Shown one piece after another: positions 8,633 to 17,438 of a DNA stretch of 37,741 bases. A program made the translations under genes and the position numbers. How positions within the stretch are numbered: the first letter of the stretch is position 1; each line of letters starts with the position of its first letter. Origin of the DNA: Spirochaetales bacterium. Lineage in GTDB: Bacteria; Spirochaetota; Spirochaetia; Treponematales; Treponemataceae. Under the pieces are notes generated by a model. The model did no database searches. It was not told the DNA's origin and saw nothing but the letters and a program-made list of their open reading frames with translations. The DNA is taken from the NCBI GenBank assembly GCA_003245785.1, contig QKCE01000252.1, positions 1 through 37,741 on the forward strand, written 5' to 3'.

Positions 8633-9961
8633 ATGAAAAGCATTCCCGTGGTCAGCAGGACAAAAAGCACCGTACAGGCGTTCCAAAAGGCGTGCGAGGC
8701 CTCTTCAGGGGCATTCGTGCCCGTAATTCTCGAGGGACACGAGGAGAGCCTTTCCTACTTCAATTACGAATTGCCCGAGGTAAAGATAATCGACTTCGGG
8801 GATTCTGGAATCGACGTCGAGTCCCTCATCGCCTCCATCAACGAGGATCCCTGGCTCCTTTTCGGCGGGATCATCGCGATAGTCAACGACAGCGCGAGCA
8901 AGGCCGCCCTCGAAAAGAAGCGGGACCCGAACGTCGTGCTCGTGCTTACCCGCAAGGATTTCGAGTCCCACGCGGGAAGGGTCCTCAGGTTCCTTTCCCG
9001 TAACGTCCAGTTCCTCTTCAACCGCGGCATGCAGCAGCAGATGAATACCGCCGAAACCGGGTCCTTCGTGAGCGACAACGACCCGACGGACATCCTGTTT
9101 TACTGCAACCTGATCACCTCCTACCTCTACAACACGAACCGCGTGAACGAAGAGGGCCGGAGCGCCGTGCAGGGCGCGCTGATGGAGCTGCTCCTCAACG
9201 CCCTCGAGCACGGAAACTGCAAGATTACCTACGACGAGAAGACCGCCTGGCTTTCCAGGGGAAAGAACATGCTCGACCTCATCGCCATCAAGTCGAGCCT
9301 TCCCGAGGTCGAGCGCAAAAAGGTGTACATCTCCTACGACATCAGCAACGAGAGGACCAGGGTTTCCGTGAGGGACGACGGCGACGGCTTCGACTGGAAG
9401 GAGCGGGTAACCGGGGAGCTGAAGCCCGGGCTCCACGGCATGGGGATCAACATGGCCACGTCCTTCGTGTCCAAGCTCACCTACAACGACAAGGGGAACG
9501 AGGCGTCCTTCGAGATCCCGAATCTCAGGAACGTCACGAACACGATCCCGGCAATCATGAAGGAACAGAAGGTCCTCGAGTTCACGGACAAGCAGCTCGT
9601 GTGCCGGGAAAACGAACCCACTAACGACCTCTTCTACATCCGGTCCGGTAAATTCGCGGTCTACGTGCAGCGCAAGCTGGTGACCGTGCTGACACCGAAC
9701 GATATCTTCATCGGGGAAATGTCCTTCCTCCTGAACGACCGGCGCTCCGCCACGATCATCGCGATCGGCCCCGGTACCCTGGTGAAGATACCGAAGATGG
9801 AGTTCATCTCCCTCATCCGGAGCCATCCGCACTACGGCGTGTTCCTCTCTCGGCTCCTCGCCCAGCGCCTCGCGCGGCAATCCAACGAGACCGTCGAAAT
9901 CCGCAACGAGTTCGTCAGGGTTAAGGAAGAGCTCGAGAATATCCGGGCCCCGGGGACTTGA
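8633..9961 (+). CDS. Multidomain signalling protein: N-terminal pseudoreceiver-like region, RsbW/SpoIIAB-like HATPase, C-terminal cyclic-nucleotide-binding domain
   Basis: LLLNALEHGN (N box), VRDDGDGFDW (G1), LHGMGINMATSFV (G2), then LFYIRSGKFAVYVQRKLVTVLTPNDIFIGEMSFLLNDRRSATI (cNMP-binding fold with GE...R.AT cassette). SD GGAG. Confidence 0.85.
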   Translation: MKSIPVVSRTKSTVQAFQKACEASSGAFVPVILEGHEESLSYFNYELPEVKIIDFGDSGIDVESLIASINEDPWLLFGGIIAIVNDSASKAALEKKRDPNVVLVLTRKDFESHAGRVLRFLSRNVQFLFNRGMQQQMNTAETGSFVSDNDPTDILFYCNLITSYLYNTNRVNEEGRSAVQGALMELLLNALEHGNCKITYDEKTAWLSRGKNMLDLIAIKSSLPEVERKKVYISYDISNERTRVSVRDDGDGFDWKERVTGELKPGLHGMGINMATSFVSKLTYNDKGNEASFEIPNLRNVTNTIPAIMKEQKVLEFTDKQLVCRENEPTNDLFYIRSGKFAVYVQRKLVTVLTPNDIFIGEMSFLLNDRRSATIIAIGPGTLVKIPKMEFISLIRSHPHYGVFLSRLLAQRLARQSNETVEIRNEFVRVKEELENIRAPGT

Positions 9962-9965
9962 GCCC

Positions 9966-12776
9966 ATGGGAAATCCCGTCGAGTCGGTCATCCGCGAATT
10001 CGGGGGCGACCCGAAATCGGTATTCGTATTTCCCTCCGACGTGGCCGCGACCCTGTGGCGCGAGGAAGCCCTCGACATTTTGGGCGTCGGCTCGATCGAG
10101 GCGCGGCGTTTCATCGCGTGGGACCGTTTCAAGGCCGAGGCGATCCGGGCCACCGCGGGGAACCGCCGCCCGGTCGCCGCGCCGATCCGGGGACTGTACG
10201 CCCGGGACCTCGCCCGCCGGAACGCCGAATCCGCCGAGCCCCTCTTCTCTTCCCTGATCCCGGCCGCCTATGCCGCCGAGGGAACGACCTTCGCGCCCTG
10301 GATCGCGAAGCTTCTCCCCCAGCTCGCGCTCTGGGAGGATAAAAGGACCCGCGCCCGGGACATGCCGCTCTTTCCCGTTCCGGAGGACCGGGAAGACCAG
10401 GACCTCGCCATATTGAAGGCGGACTACTCGGCCTTTCTCGCCCGTCACGGGCTCTTCGAGCCTTCCTGGGAAAAGCCCCCGCTTCGGGAAACCGGATTCT
10501 TCTATATTATCCTTTTCTTCGAGGCCATAGAGGACTGGGCCGAATTTGCCCCGGCGCTGAAGGGCGCCCCTTTCGTGAAGACCGTCTCGTCCCTCGCCCT
10601 CGCCGCCCCGGCGCCGGCGGTAACGGTGTACGAAAACTCCCGGGAGGAGATTCGCGCCTGCGCCCTCGCGATCGGCGAGCTTCTGGATAAGGGGGCCCCG
10701 GCGGACCGCATCGCGGTCAGCGTGCCCGATCTCGAGTCCGTCGCGCCCTACCTCACCCGGGAATTCGGCCTCCGCGGCATACCCTTCGAGTACCGGGCGG
10801 GTCAGCCCCTCGGTTCCCGCTCCGCGGGCAGGATATTCCGGCTCCTCGCCTCCTGCGTGGGGGAGGACTTTTCCTTCGCGAGCGTGAAGGCCCTGCTTCT
10901 CGACCGGGTCGTTCCCTGGGCAAATCCGGAACTCGCCGAACGGCTCGTCGCCTTCGGCCTCGCGAACCGGTGCGTCACCTCCTGGACGGACGACGGGAGG
11001 CGCATGGATCCCTGGGAAGAGGCGTTCCGGAACCCCGTCCGGTTTTCCGGGCCCGACGAGGGCCTCCGCGCATGGTATCGCGCCCTCAGGAAATCCCTCA
11101 CCTCCCTCGCCTCGTCGAACGCCTTCTCGGAAATCCGGAACCGGTGGTTCGCCTTCCGCGCCGCGTTTTTCGAAATGGGGCTCCTCGATCCCGCCGACGA
11201 CGCGGTGCTTTCCCGTTGCGTCGAGACCCTAAACGAGCTCGCGTCCCTCGAGACCGAGTACGCCGACGTGCTCGGGAGCGGGGCATGGAATTTCTTTCTC
11301 GATACCCTGGACCAAGCCACCTACGTGCCCCAGCGCGCGGCCGGGGGCGTGAACGTATTCCCCTGGCGGGTCGCCGCGGGCACGCCCTTCCCCTGGCACT
11401 TCGCCCTCGACGCGAGCCAGGACCGCGCCACGGTTTTCTACAGGCAGCTGCCCTTCCTCCGGGAAGACAAGCGGGAAGCCCTTCGGTCCCTGGAGGACGA
11501 CGCGACCCCGGCCTTCATCTCGATTTACTCCTCCTGTCCCCGGGCATCCGGCCTTGCCGCGGCGCCGGGGGCCATGCGGTTTTCCGTTGCCCTCCGGTCG
11601 TTCAAGGGCTACACCACGGCGCATAATGCCCTGGAGCCCCTATCGCCCGCGGAAGGCCCGAACGGGTCGACGGACCCTCTCCGCGACGAGCTCGACTTCG
11701 CCGCCGGGACGGGAGAGCCGGACCGGCTCTATCCCGCGCAGCTCGAGGGGCAGGGCGCCGCCGAAGCCCGGGAACGGGGAGGAAGCCTCCCCCGGTTTTC
11801 CTTCCTTCGGGCCCCCTACCCGCGGTCCATGCCCGCCCTCGCGGCGCGGGTCGCCGCCCGGCAATTCGCCGACGACGCGGTACGGGTAAGCCAAACGGAC
11901 CTCGCGACCCACTCGGTATGCCCCGCCCGCTGGTTTCTCCGCAAGATACTCGGGATCGAGCCCCCGACGCCGGACGCGGAACTCATGGACGACCGCAGGC
12001 TCGGCATCGTGTACCACGAGGTTTTCAAGCGGGTCTACGAACGTATCAGGGACGAGGACGGGGCGTTCCGTTCCGCGCGGCTCGGGGACTACGAGGCATG
12101 GGCGGCGGAATACGCCGCCGGGGCCGCGGCGAACAGCGACGAGTTCAAGGGTCCCCTCGCGGCTCCCGTGCTCGCGACCCTTACCGACCGAATCGCGAAG
12201 GGAGTGTCCGCCATGCTCGCCGAGGACGCGGCCCACCTCGACGGTTTCATTCCGGAATTCCTGGAGGAAGACATTTCCTTCACCGTCGACGGCATCCGCT
12301 ATAACGGGAAGATCGACCGGATTTCCCGGCGGCCCGCCGACGGAAAGCTGGTGATCGTGGACTACAAGACGGGAAAGACGCCCTCCCTCGAGGCCTACAA
12401 GACCGACATGCCCTCCCGGCCCGGAATTATCGAAGACTTCCAGATGCCCTGCTACGTATTCCTCGCCGAAACCTCTCCCTCCAGCCCGTATCGCGGTGCC
12501 CGGGTCGAATGCGCCTGGTTCGCCAGCGTCCGGGAGGAAAAATTTTCCACCGTGGTGGACGACGGGGAGCCGGGAGGCCCGAAACCCAAGAGGGGAACCT
12601 TTACCCGCGACGAATTCGACGGAACGATAGCGGCGTTCGCCGGGGTGGCGGAAACCTTCGCCCGTTCCGTGAGGGATCTCGACTTCAGGCGCCCCGAGGG
12701 GCTTTCCCGGGCGGAATGCGCCCGATGCGATTACCTCCGGGTGTGCCGGTGGAACTATACGGTGGAAGGCGCATGA
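9966..12776 (+). CDS. AddB-like PD-(D/E)XK nuclease subunit with probable Fe-S cluster
   Basis: 936 aa; ...SVCPARWFLRKIL..., LGIVYHEVFKRVYERI, YNGKIDRI...LVIVDYKTGKTPSLEAY...FQMPCYVFLA, CARCDYLRVCRW (one Cys plus CX2CX5C as in AddB). Overlaps the AddA-like gene by ATGA. Confidence 0.85.
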   Translation: MGNPVESVIREFGGDPKSVFVFPSDVAATLWREEALDILGVGSIEARRFIAWDRFKAEAIRATAGNRRPVAAPIRGLYARDLARRNAESAEPLFSSLIPAAYAAEGTTFAPWIAKLLPQLALWEDKRTRARDMPLFPVPEDREDQDLAILKADYSAFLARHGLFEPSWEKPPLRETGFFYIILFFEAIEDWAEFAPALKGAPFVKTVSSLALAAPAPAVTVYENSREEIRACALAIGELLDKGAPADRIAVSVPDLESVAPYLTREFGLRGIPFEYRAGQPLGSRSAGRIFRLLASCVGEDFSFASVKALLLDRVVPWANPELAERLVAFGLANRCVTSWTDDGRRMDPWEEAFRNPVRFSGPDEGLRAWYRALRKSLTSLASSNAFSEIRNRWFAFRAAFFEMGLLDPADDAVLSRCVETLNELASLETEYADVLGSGAWNFFLDTLDQATYVPQRAAGGVNVFPWRVAAGTPFPWHFALDASQDRATVFYRQLPFLREDKREALRSLEDDATPAFISIYSSCPRASGLAAAPGAMRFSVALRSFKGYTTAHNALEPLSPAEGPNGSTDPLRDELDFAAGTGEPDRLYPAQLEGQGAAEARERGGSLPRFSFLRAPYPRSMPALAARVAARQFADDAVRVSQTDLATHSVCPARWFLRKILGIEPPTPDAELMDDRRLGIVYHEVFKRVYERIRDEDGAFRSARLGDYEAWAAEYAAGAAANSDEFKGPLAAPVLATLTDRIAKGVSAMLAEDAAHLDGFIPEFLEEDISFTVDGIRYNGKIDRISRRPADGKLVIVDYKTGKTPSLEAYKTDMPSRPGIIEDFQMPCYVFLAETSPSSPYRGARVECAWFASVREEKFSTVVDDGEPGGPKPKRGTFTRDEFDGTIAAFAGVAETFARSVRDLDFRRPEGLSRAECARCDYLRVCRWNYTVEGA

Positions 12777-15700
12777 AAACCCTCAAGGAACTTCTTGGAG
12801 AACTCGACCCCGGCCAATACGCCGCGGCCACGGTGGACCGGAACGCGGTCATCGCCGCCGGCGCGGGATCCGGCAAGACTCGGGTCCTCGCCGCGCGCTA
12901 CGTATACCTCGCGGTGGAGAAGGAAATCCCCGTGGACGAGATCGTCGCGCTCACCTTCACGCGGAAGGCCGCGGCGGAAATGTATTCCCGGATCTACGCG
13001 ACCCTACGCGACCTGGACCATCCCAGGGCCCGGGAGGCCATAGCCGATTTCCACAAGGCCCGCATCGAGACGATCGACTCCTTCTGCAATTCCGTCGTCC
13101 GCGCCGCCTGCCGCCGTTACGGCGTGTCCCCGGATTTCGCGATCGACGACGACCGCGCCCGAGACCTCGCCGACTCCCTCGCCCTCCCCTTTTTCCTGGA
13201 ACGGCGCGCGTCCCCGGCGATTCGCCAGCTCATGAGGCGGTATTCCTTCGCCGAACTCCCCTCGAGGCTCCTCGCCGAGACCGCGGCGAGGCACGTTCCC
13301 CTCTCCGGCCCCTCCGACTTCTCCGCCGCCTTCTCCCGCCAGAAGGATGCCGTGGCGCGCCGTTTCGGGGAGGTTCTCGACGGTATCTTTTCCCTCCTCG
13401 CCTCCATGGGCACCCTCTCGGGGGGCTCCGGCAAGGCTTGGACTTCCGTCACGGAACTTCTCGCCGGGGATTTCGACCGGCCGGAGACGGGCGACGTACC
13501 CGCCCTTTCGGCGTTTGGCTCGAAAATCGCCGCTATCGTCGGGGCCAACAAGTGGGGGGCCACTAAAAACGACGCCTGCCTCGCCATGAAGGAATACCAG
13601 GGAGAACTCAAGACGCTCCTCGAGGAATACCGGTCCCTCGTCAATTTCGCGGCGAACGAGCCGGTGATACGGGAAACCCTCGAGCTCGTTTCGGATTTCG
13701 CCGCCCTCTACGGCAGGAAAAAGAGGGAGGCGGGAACCCTCACCTTCGCGGACTCATCCCGCATGGCGGTGGACGCCCTCGCGGAGGACGGCGAGCTCCG
13801 CGCGGCCTACTCCTCGGGAATCAAGGCGATCATGATCGACGAATTCCAGGACGATAACGAGCTCCAGAGGGACCTTCTCTTCCTCCTGGCCGCCCCCCCA
13901 TCCTGGAAGCCCCGGACCCCGGGCGCGATCCCGGGGGCGGGCGAAATTCTCGGCGACCGCCTTTTTTTCGTCGGCGACGAAAAGCAGTCGATTTACCGCT
14001 TCCGGGGCGCGGACGTTTCGGTATTCCGGACCCTCGAGCGGGACCTCTCCGGCGATGGGCTTCCCGTCCTCGGCACGAACTACCGGAGCGAGACGCCGCT
14101 CATCGAGGCCTTCAACGCGATATTTCCCGGGGTATTCCTGAACCCGGCGCTGATGGCAGAGGGGGATTTTCCCCTTTTCGAGGCGGCCTTCTCGCCCATC
14201 GGCGCGTCCCGGGTCACGCCGGGACTCGACCCGGGAATAACGGTGGTGCTCCTTCCCGAGTCGAATTTCTCCGAGAACGATCCCGGCGAGCTGACGCCCG
14301 CGGAAAGCGAGGCCGCCGAGGTGGCCGCCCGAATCCGGGCCCTCCGGGACGGGGGCTTTCTGGTTCGGGGAGAGAAAGACGGCGAAACGAGACCCCTCGA
14401 GTACGACGACGTGGCGATCCTCTTCCGGACCACCGGGCGGCAACACCTTTTCGAGAAGCATCTCCGGGCCCGGGGCATTCCCTGCCAAACCGAGTCCCTC
14501 ACGGGGCTCTTCGCCGACGCCCCGATAAACGACCTGTATGCCCTCCTCCGGCTCGCCGTCTATCCCCGGGACCTCGCGGCCTACGCCATGTTCCTCCGTT
14601 CGCCCCTCGCGAACCTCGACGACGAAACCGTGACCCTCGCCCTTCTCGCCGCGGCACAGCCCGCCGGTACGCCCGGGATACCCGGGACCGCCGGGTCGGT
14701 CGAAGGCGGGGTCATGGGCACGGGAACATCGGGTGGGGACCTCTTTCCCGCCTCGGTCGGGGAACTCCTCGGCGGAGACGAGAAAAGGCGATTTCTCGCC
14801 GCGAAGGAACTCTGGGACGGCACCCGTCGGCTCGCCGACAAGATACCCGCGGCCGAACTCGTCACCTCGATCTGGTACCGCGCGGGGTACCGTTACTCCG
14901 TGGTGCGCGACCCCTCGCTCCACCGCTTCGCCGAGCTCTACGATTATTTCTTCGAGCTCGCGCGCCAGGCGGACGCCAGGGGCGAAACCCTCGCGGCCTT
15001 TCTCGACCGGGTTTTCGCCCTCATGCAAAGCGGGGAGCGGGTCGACGACCTCGATATCCCCGTGGAAAAGACCGGCGGCGTGCGCCTCATGACCGTCCAC
15101 AAGAGCAAGGGGCTCGAGTTTCCCGTGGTCTTCGCGGTGAACGCCGACGGGACCGGCCGGAACGACGCCAACGCCGACCCCGTGTACGCTTCGGAGGAAT
15201 TCGGGCTGACCGTGAATACCGGCGCGTCCGAGGAAGCCCCGGAGGCGGGCAGCAACTGGTTCTGGAATCGCGTGCGCGAGGAAGAACGGCAAAAGGCCGA
15301 CGCGGAACTTCGGCGCCTCCTCTACGTGGCAATGACCAGGGCCGAGGTTCGGCTCTACGTTACCGCCTGCCTGAAGGTAGACTCCGAACCGGTCGACGCG
15401 CCCCGAACGGCGGGAGAGCTCGCGAACCTGCTTTCGCGAATGCTCGACAGGAAAGAAGAAAACGCCCGGGGAAAGCCGGTCCGGCGCCGAAGCTTTCTCG
15501 AGCTCCTCGCGCCCCCGCTCGCCGGACTCCTCTCGGGGGGTGAAATACCGCGCCTCACCATCGAGGAAGCGCTTCCCCGCAGACACGGCGACGCGGCCGG
15601 GGGAGACGACGCGACTATGCCCGCGTCGGATTTCCACGCCCGTTTCCGGGACCTTGCCCGGCGCGTCCCCGCGGTCTCCCACCCCGCCCCCCCGCGAAGG

Positions 15701-16267
15701 AGGCTTTCCGTCACCGGCTTCGCCTCGGAAGCCGCGCGAGCGCGTGAAGCCCCGTCGGAAACCTCGGCGGAACGCGCCGCCGTCGAGGCCGCCGCGCCCG
15801 CCCCCGGCGACGATCCCCTCGGCCGCCTTCTCGACAGGCTCGGCCTTACCCCGGCCGAATTCGGCACCTTCGCGCACCGGGAAATAGAGGCCCGCATGAC
15901 CGGGCTCCCGGCCTTCATGCCCGCGGAAATACGGGGCGAGGCGGCGGCCTTCGCGGAACGGTTCCTTTCCTCGGAGACGGGAACACTCGCCCTCGCGGCG
16001 ACGCGGCGCGAAAACGAGTATGCCTTCGTCACGAAATGGGAAACCGACGGGGAGACGCTGCTCCTCTCCGGCCAAATGGACCTCGCCTTCGAGAGCTCCG
16101 GCAAGCTGTACGTAATCGACTTCAAGACGGACCGGGTCGAAAACCCCGAGGAACACCGCCTTCAGCTCGCGGTATACCGCAAGGCCGCCCGGGAACTCTT
16201 CGGTCTCCCGGTGGAAACCCGTTTGTTCTACCTGCGCACCGGGCGGTGCGTAACGGTGGAAGAATAG
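12773..16267 (+). CDS. AddA-like UvrD/RecB-family helicase-nuclease
   Basis: AGAGSGKTRVLAARY (Walker A), FTRKAAAEM, IDEFQDDNELQRDLL, VGDEKQSIYRFRGADVSVF, TNYRSE, TVHKSKGLEFPVVF, LLYVAMTRA; C-terminal PD-(D/E)XK: LSGQMDLAFES...VIDFKTDRV...LQLAVYRKA. Start at ATG 12773; the track ORF from 12509 is over-extended. Confidence 0.92.
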   Translation: MKTLKELLGELDPGQYAAATVDRNAVIAAGAGSGKTRVLAARYVYLAVEKEIPVDEIVALTFTRKAAAEMYSRIYATLRDLDHPRAREAIADFHKARIETIDSFCNSVVRAACRRYGVSPDFAIDDDRARDLADSLALPFFLERRASPAIRQLMRRYSFAELPSRLLAETAARHVPLSGPSDFSAAFSRQKDAVARRFGEVLDGIFSLLASMGTLSGGSGKAWTSVTELLAGDFDRPETGDVPALSAFGSKIAAIVGANKWGATKNDACLAMKEYQGELKTLLEEYRSLVNFAANEPVIRETLELVSDFAALYGRKKREAGTLTFADSSRMAVDALAEDGELRAAYSSGIKAIMIDEFQDDNELQRDLLFLLAAPPSWKPRTPGAIPGAGEILGDRLFFVGDEKQSIYRFRGADVSVFRTLERDLSGDGLPVLGTNYRSETPLIEAFNAIFPGVFLNPALMAEGDFPLFEAAFSPIGASRVTPGLDPGITVVLLPESNFSENDPGELTPAESEAAEVAARIRALRDGGFLVRGEKDGETRPLEYDDVAILFRTTGRQHLFEKHLRARGIPCQTESLTGLFADAPINDLYALLRLAVYPRDLAAYAMFLRSPLANLDDETVTLALLAAAQPAGTPGIPGTAGSVEGGVMGTGTSGGDLFPASVGELLGGDEKRRFLAAKELWDGTRRLADKIPAAELVTSIWYRAGYRYSVVRDPSLHRFAELYDYFFELARQADARGETLAAFLDRVFALMQSGERVDDLDIPVEKTGGVRLMTVHKSKGLEFPVVFAVNADGTGRNDANADPVYASEEFGLTVNTGASEEAPEAGSNWFWNRVREEERQKADAELRRLLYVAMTRAEVRLYVTACLKVDSEPVDAPRTAGELANLLSRMLDRKEENARGKPVRRRSFLELLAPPLAGLLSGGEIPRLTIEEALPRRHGDAAGGDDATMPASDFHARFRDLARRVPAVSHPAPPRRRLSVTGFASEAARAREAPSETSAERAAVEAAAPAPGDDPLGRLLDRLGLTPAEFGTFAHREIEARMTGLPAFMPAEIRGEAAAFAERFLSSETGTLALAATRRENEYAFVTKWETDGETLLLSGQMDLAFESSGKLYVIDFKTDRVENPEEHRLQLAVYRKAARELFGLPVETRLFYLRTGRCVTVEE

Positions 16268-16348
16268 CCGCCCCCGCCGATCGGCTCAAGTATTCCCCCG
16301 TAATGCCGATAAACAATCAGGCGTGTCCCACGATCCGCTTTTTTTCTT

Positions 16349-16376
16349 TTGAAATTCCGCGGAAGAGTGCTACACT
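16349..16376 (+). promoter_or_regulatory. Sigma-70-like promoter for the ADA-like gene
   Basis: TTGAAA (16349-16354)-N16-TACACT (16371-16376) with an upstream TG (extended -10). Confidence 0.55.
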
Positions 16377-16416
16377 TTTTATATTAACCATTATTGCGCG
16401 ATAAAAAGGAACGGGA

Positions 16417-17319
16417 ATGAGGGACATCGAGTATTACAAATCGCGGCCGAAAATTGACGCGCATAATCATTTGAATCTCGGCATGCGGTATTCCTCGTTT
16501 CTCGCCTGGTCCGGCAAGAAGATACCGAACTTTCCCCGAATGATGGATGGCCTCGACGAAATGCACGACGTGATCGGGAAATATACCCGTCCCCGTTGCC
16601 GCACCAGGGAGGACGTCGAAAGACTCATCGAGATGTCGATCCTGGACGCGATCGCCGACGGCGTGACGGTCCTCGAGGGCTCTATCGATATCGGATTCAT
16701 GGTCCATTTCCAGGGCGACGTCGAGTCCTTCTTGCGTATGACCTCCGATTTGGCGCGAAAATACGCGGACAAACTCGACATGCGTCCCGAACTGGGGCTC
16801 GGCAAAACGTTCGACAAGGATAAGATTACCAAATGGGCCCCGGAGCTGATGCGCAGCGGCGTGTTCACCAGCATCGACCTGTACGGCCCCGAGATCGAGG
16901 ACGGAATCGAGGAATTCAAGCATATCTTCGAGCTGGCCGAACGGCTCGACATCAAGAAGAGGGCCCACGTCGGGGAGTTTTCGGATGCCCGGTCGGTGCG
17001 TCGGTTCGTGGAATTCTTCGACCTCCACGAGGTACAGCACGGCATCGGCGCCGTGGGGGACGACTCCGTCCTCCGCTTCCTCGCCGACAGGAAGGTCCGT
17101 TGCAACGTGTGCCCCCAAAGCAATTACATGTTGGGGGCGGTAAAGGCCCTCGAGGAACATCCGATCAAGCGCATGCTCGACGCGGGCGTGCCGGTCACCG
17201 TGGGAACCGACGATCTCCTGTTCTTCGACCGGACCGTGAGCGAACAGATTTTCGACCTCGTGTCCCTCGGCGTCATTACCGAAGCCGACTCGGACAAGCT
17301 CCTCGCCGAGGGTATCTGA
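16417..17319 (+). CDS. Adenosine deaminase-like amidohydrolase (short)
   Basis: KIDAHNHLNLGM (HxH), KKRAHVGEFSDARS, VQHGIGAV, NVCPQSN, VTVGTDDLLFF: ADA-superfamily motif order. 300 aa. SD AGGAACGGGA. Confidence 0.78.
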   Translation: MRDIEYYKSRPKIDAHNHLNLGMRYSSFLAWSGKKIPNFPRMMDGLDEMHDVIGKYTRPRCRTREDVERLIEMSILDAIADGVTVLEGSIDIGFMVHFQGDVESFLRMTSDLARKYADKLDMRPELGLGKTFDKDKITKWAPELMRSGVFTSIDLYGPEIEDGIEEFKHIFELAERLDIKKRAHVGEFSDARSVRRFVEFFDLHEVQHGIGAVGDDSVLRFLADRKVRCNVCPQSNYMLGAVKALEEHPIKRMLDAGVPVTVGTDDLLFFDRTVSEQIFDLVSLGVITEADSDKLLAEGI

Positions 17320-17438
17320 TACCCGGCGAACTAATTCCCCGCCCGCTCAAACTTTTTTGATTTCCTTCATCCGATAAGCCGCGCGAACCCCGACTTTCAG
17401 CGTACATCGGCCGCGCCATCCAGCGCCGCCCGCTTTGC

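Noticed and set aside
8705-10153. 482-aa minus-strand ORF spanning the HATPase/cNMP gene and start of the AddB-like gene
   Set aside because: Crosses two convincing plus-strand genes; composition typical of antisense GC-rich ORFs.
13754-16156. 800-aa minus-strand ORF antisense to the AddA-like gene
   Set aside because: Shadow ORF; the plus strand has the full helicase and nuclease motif set in frame.
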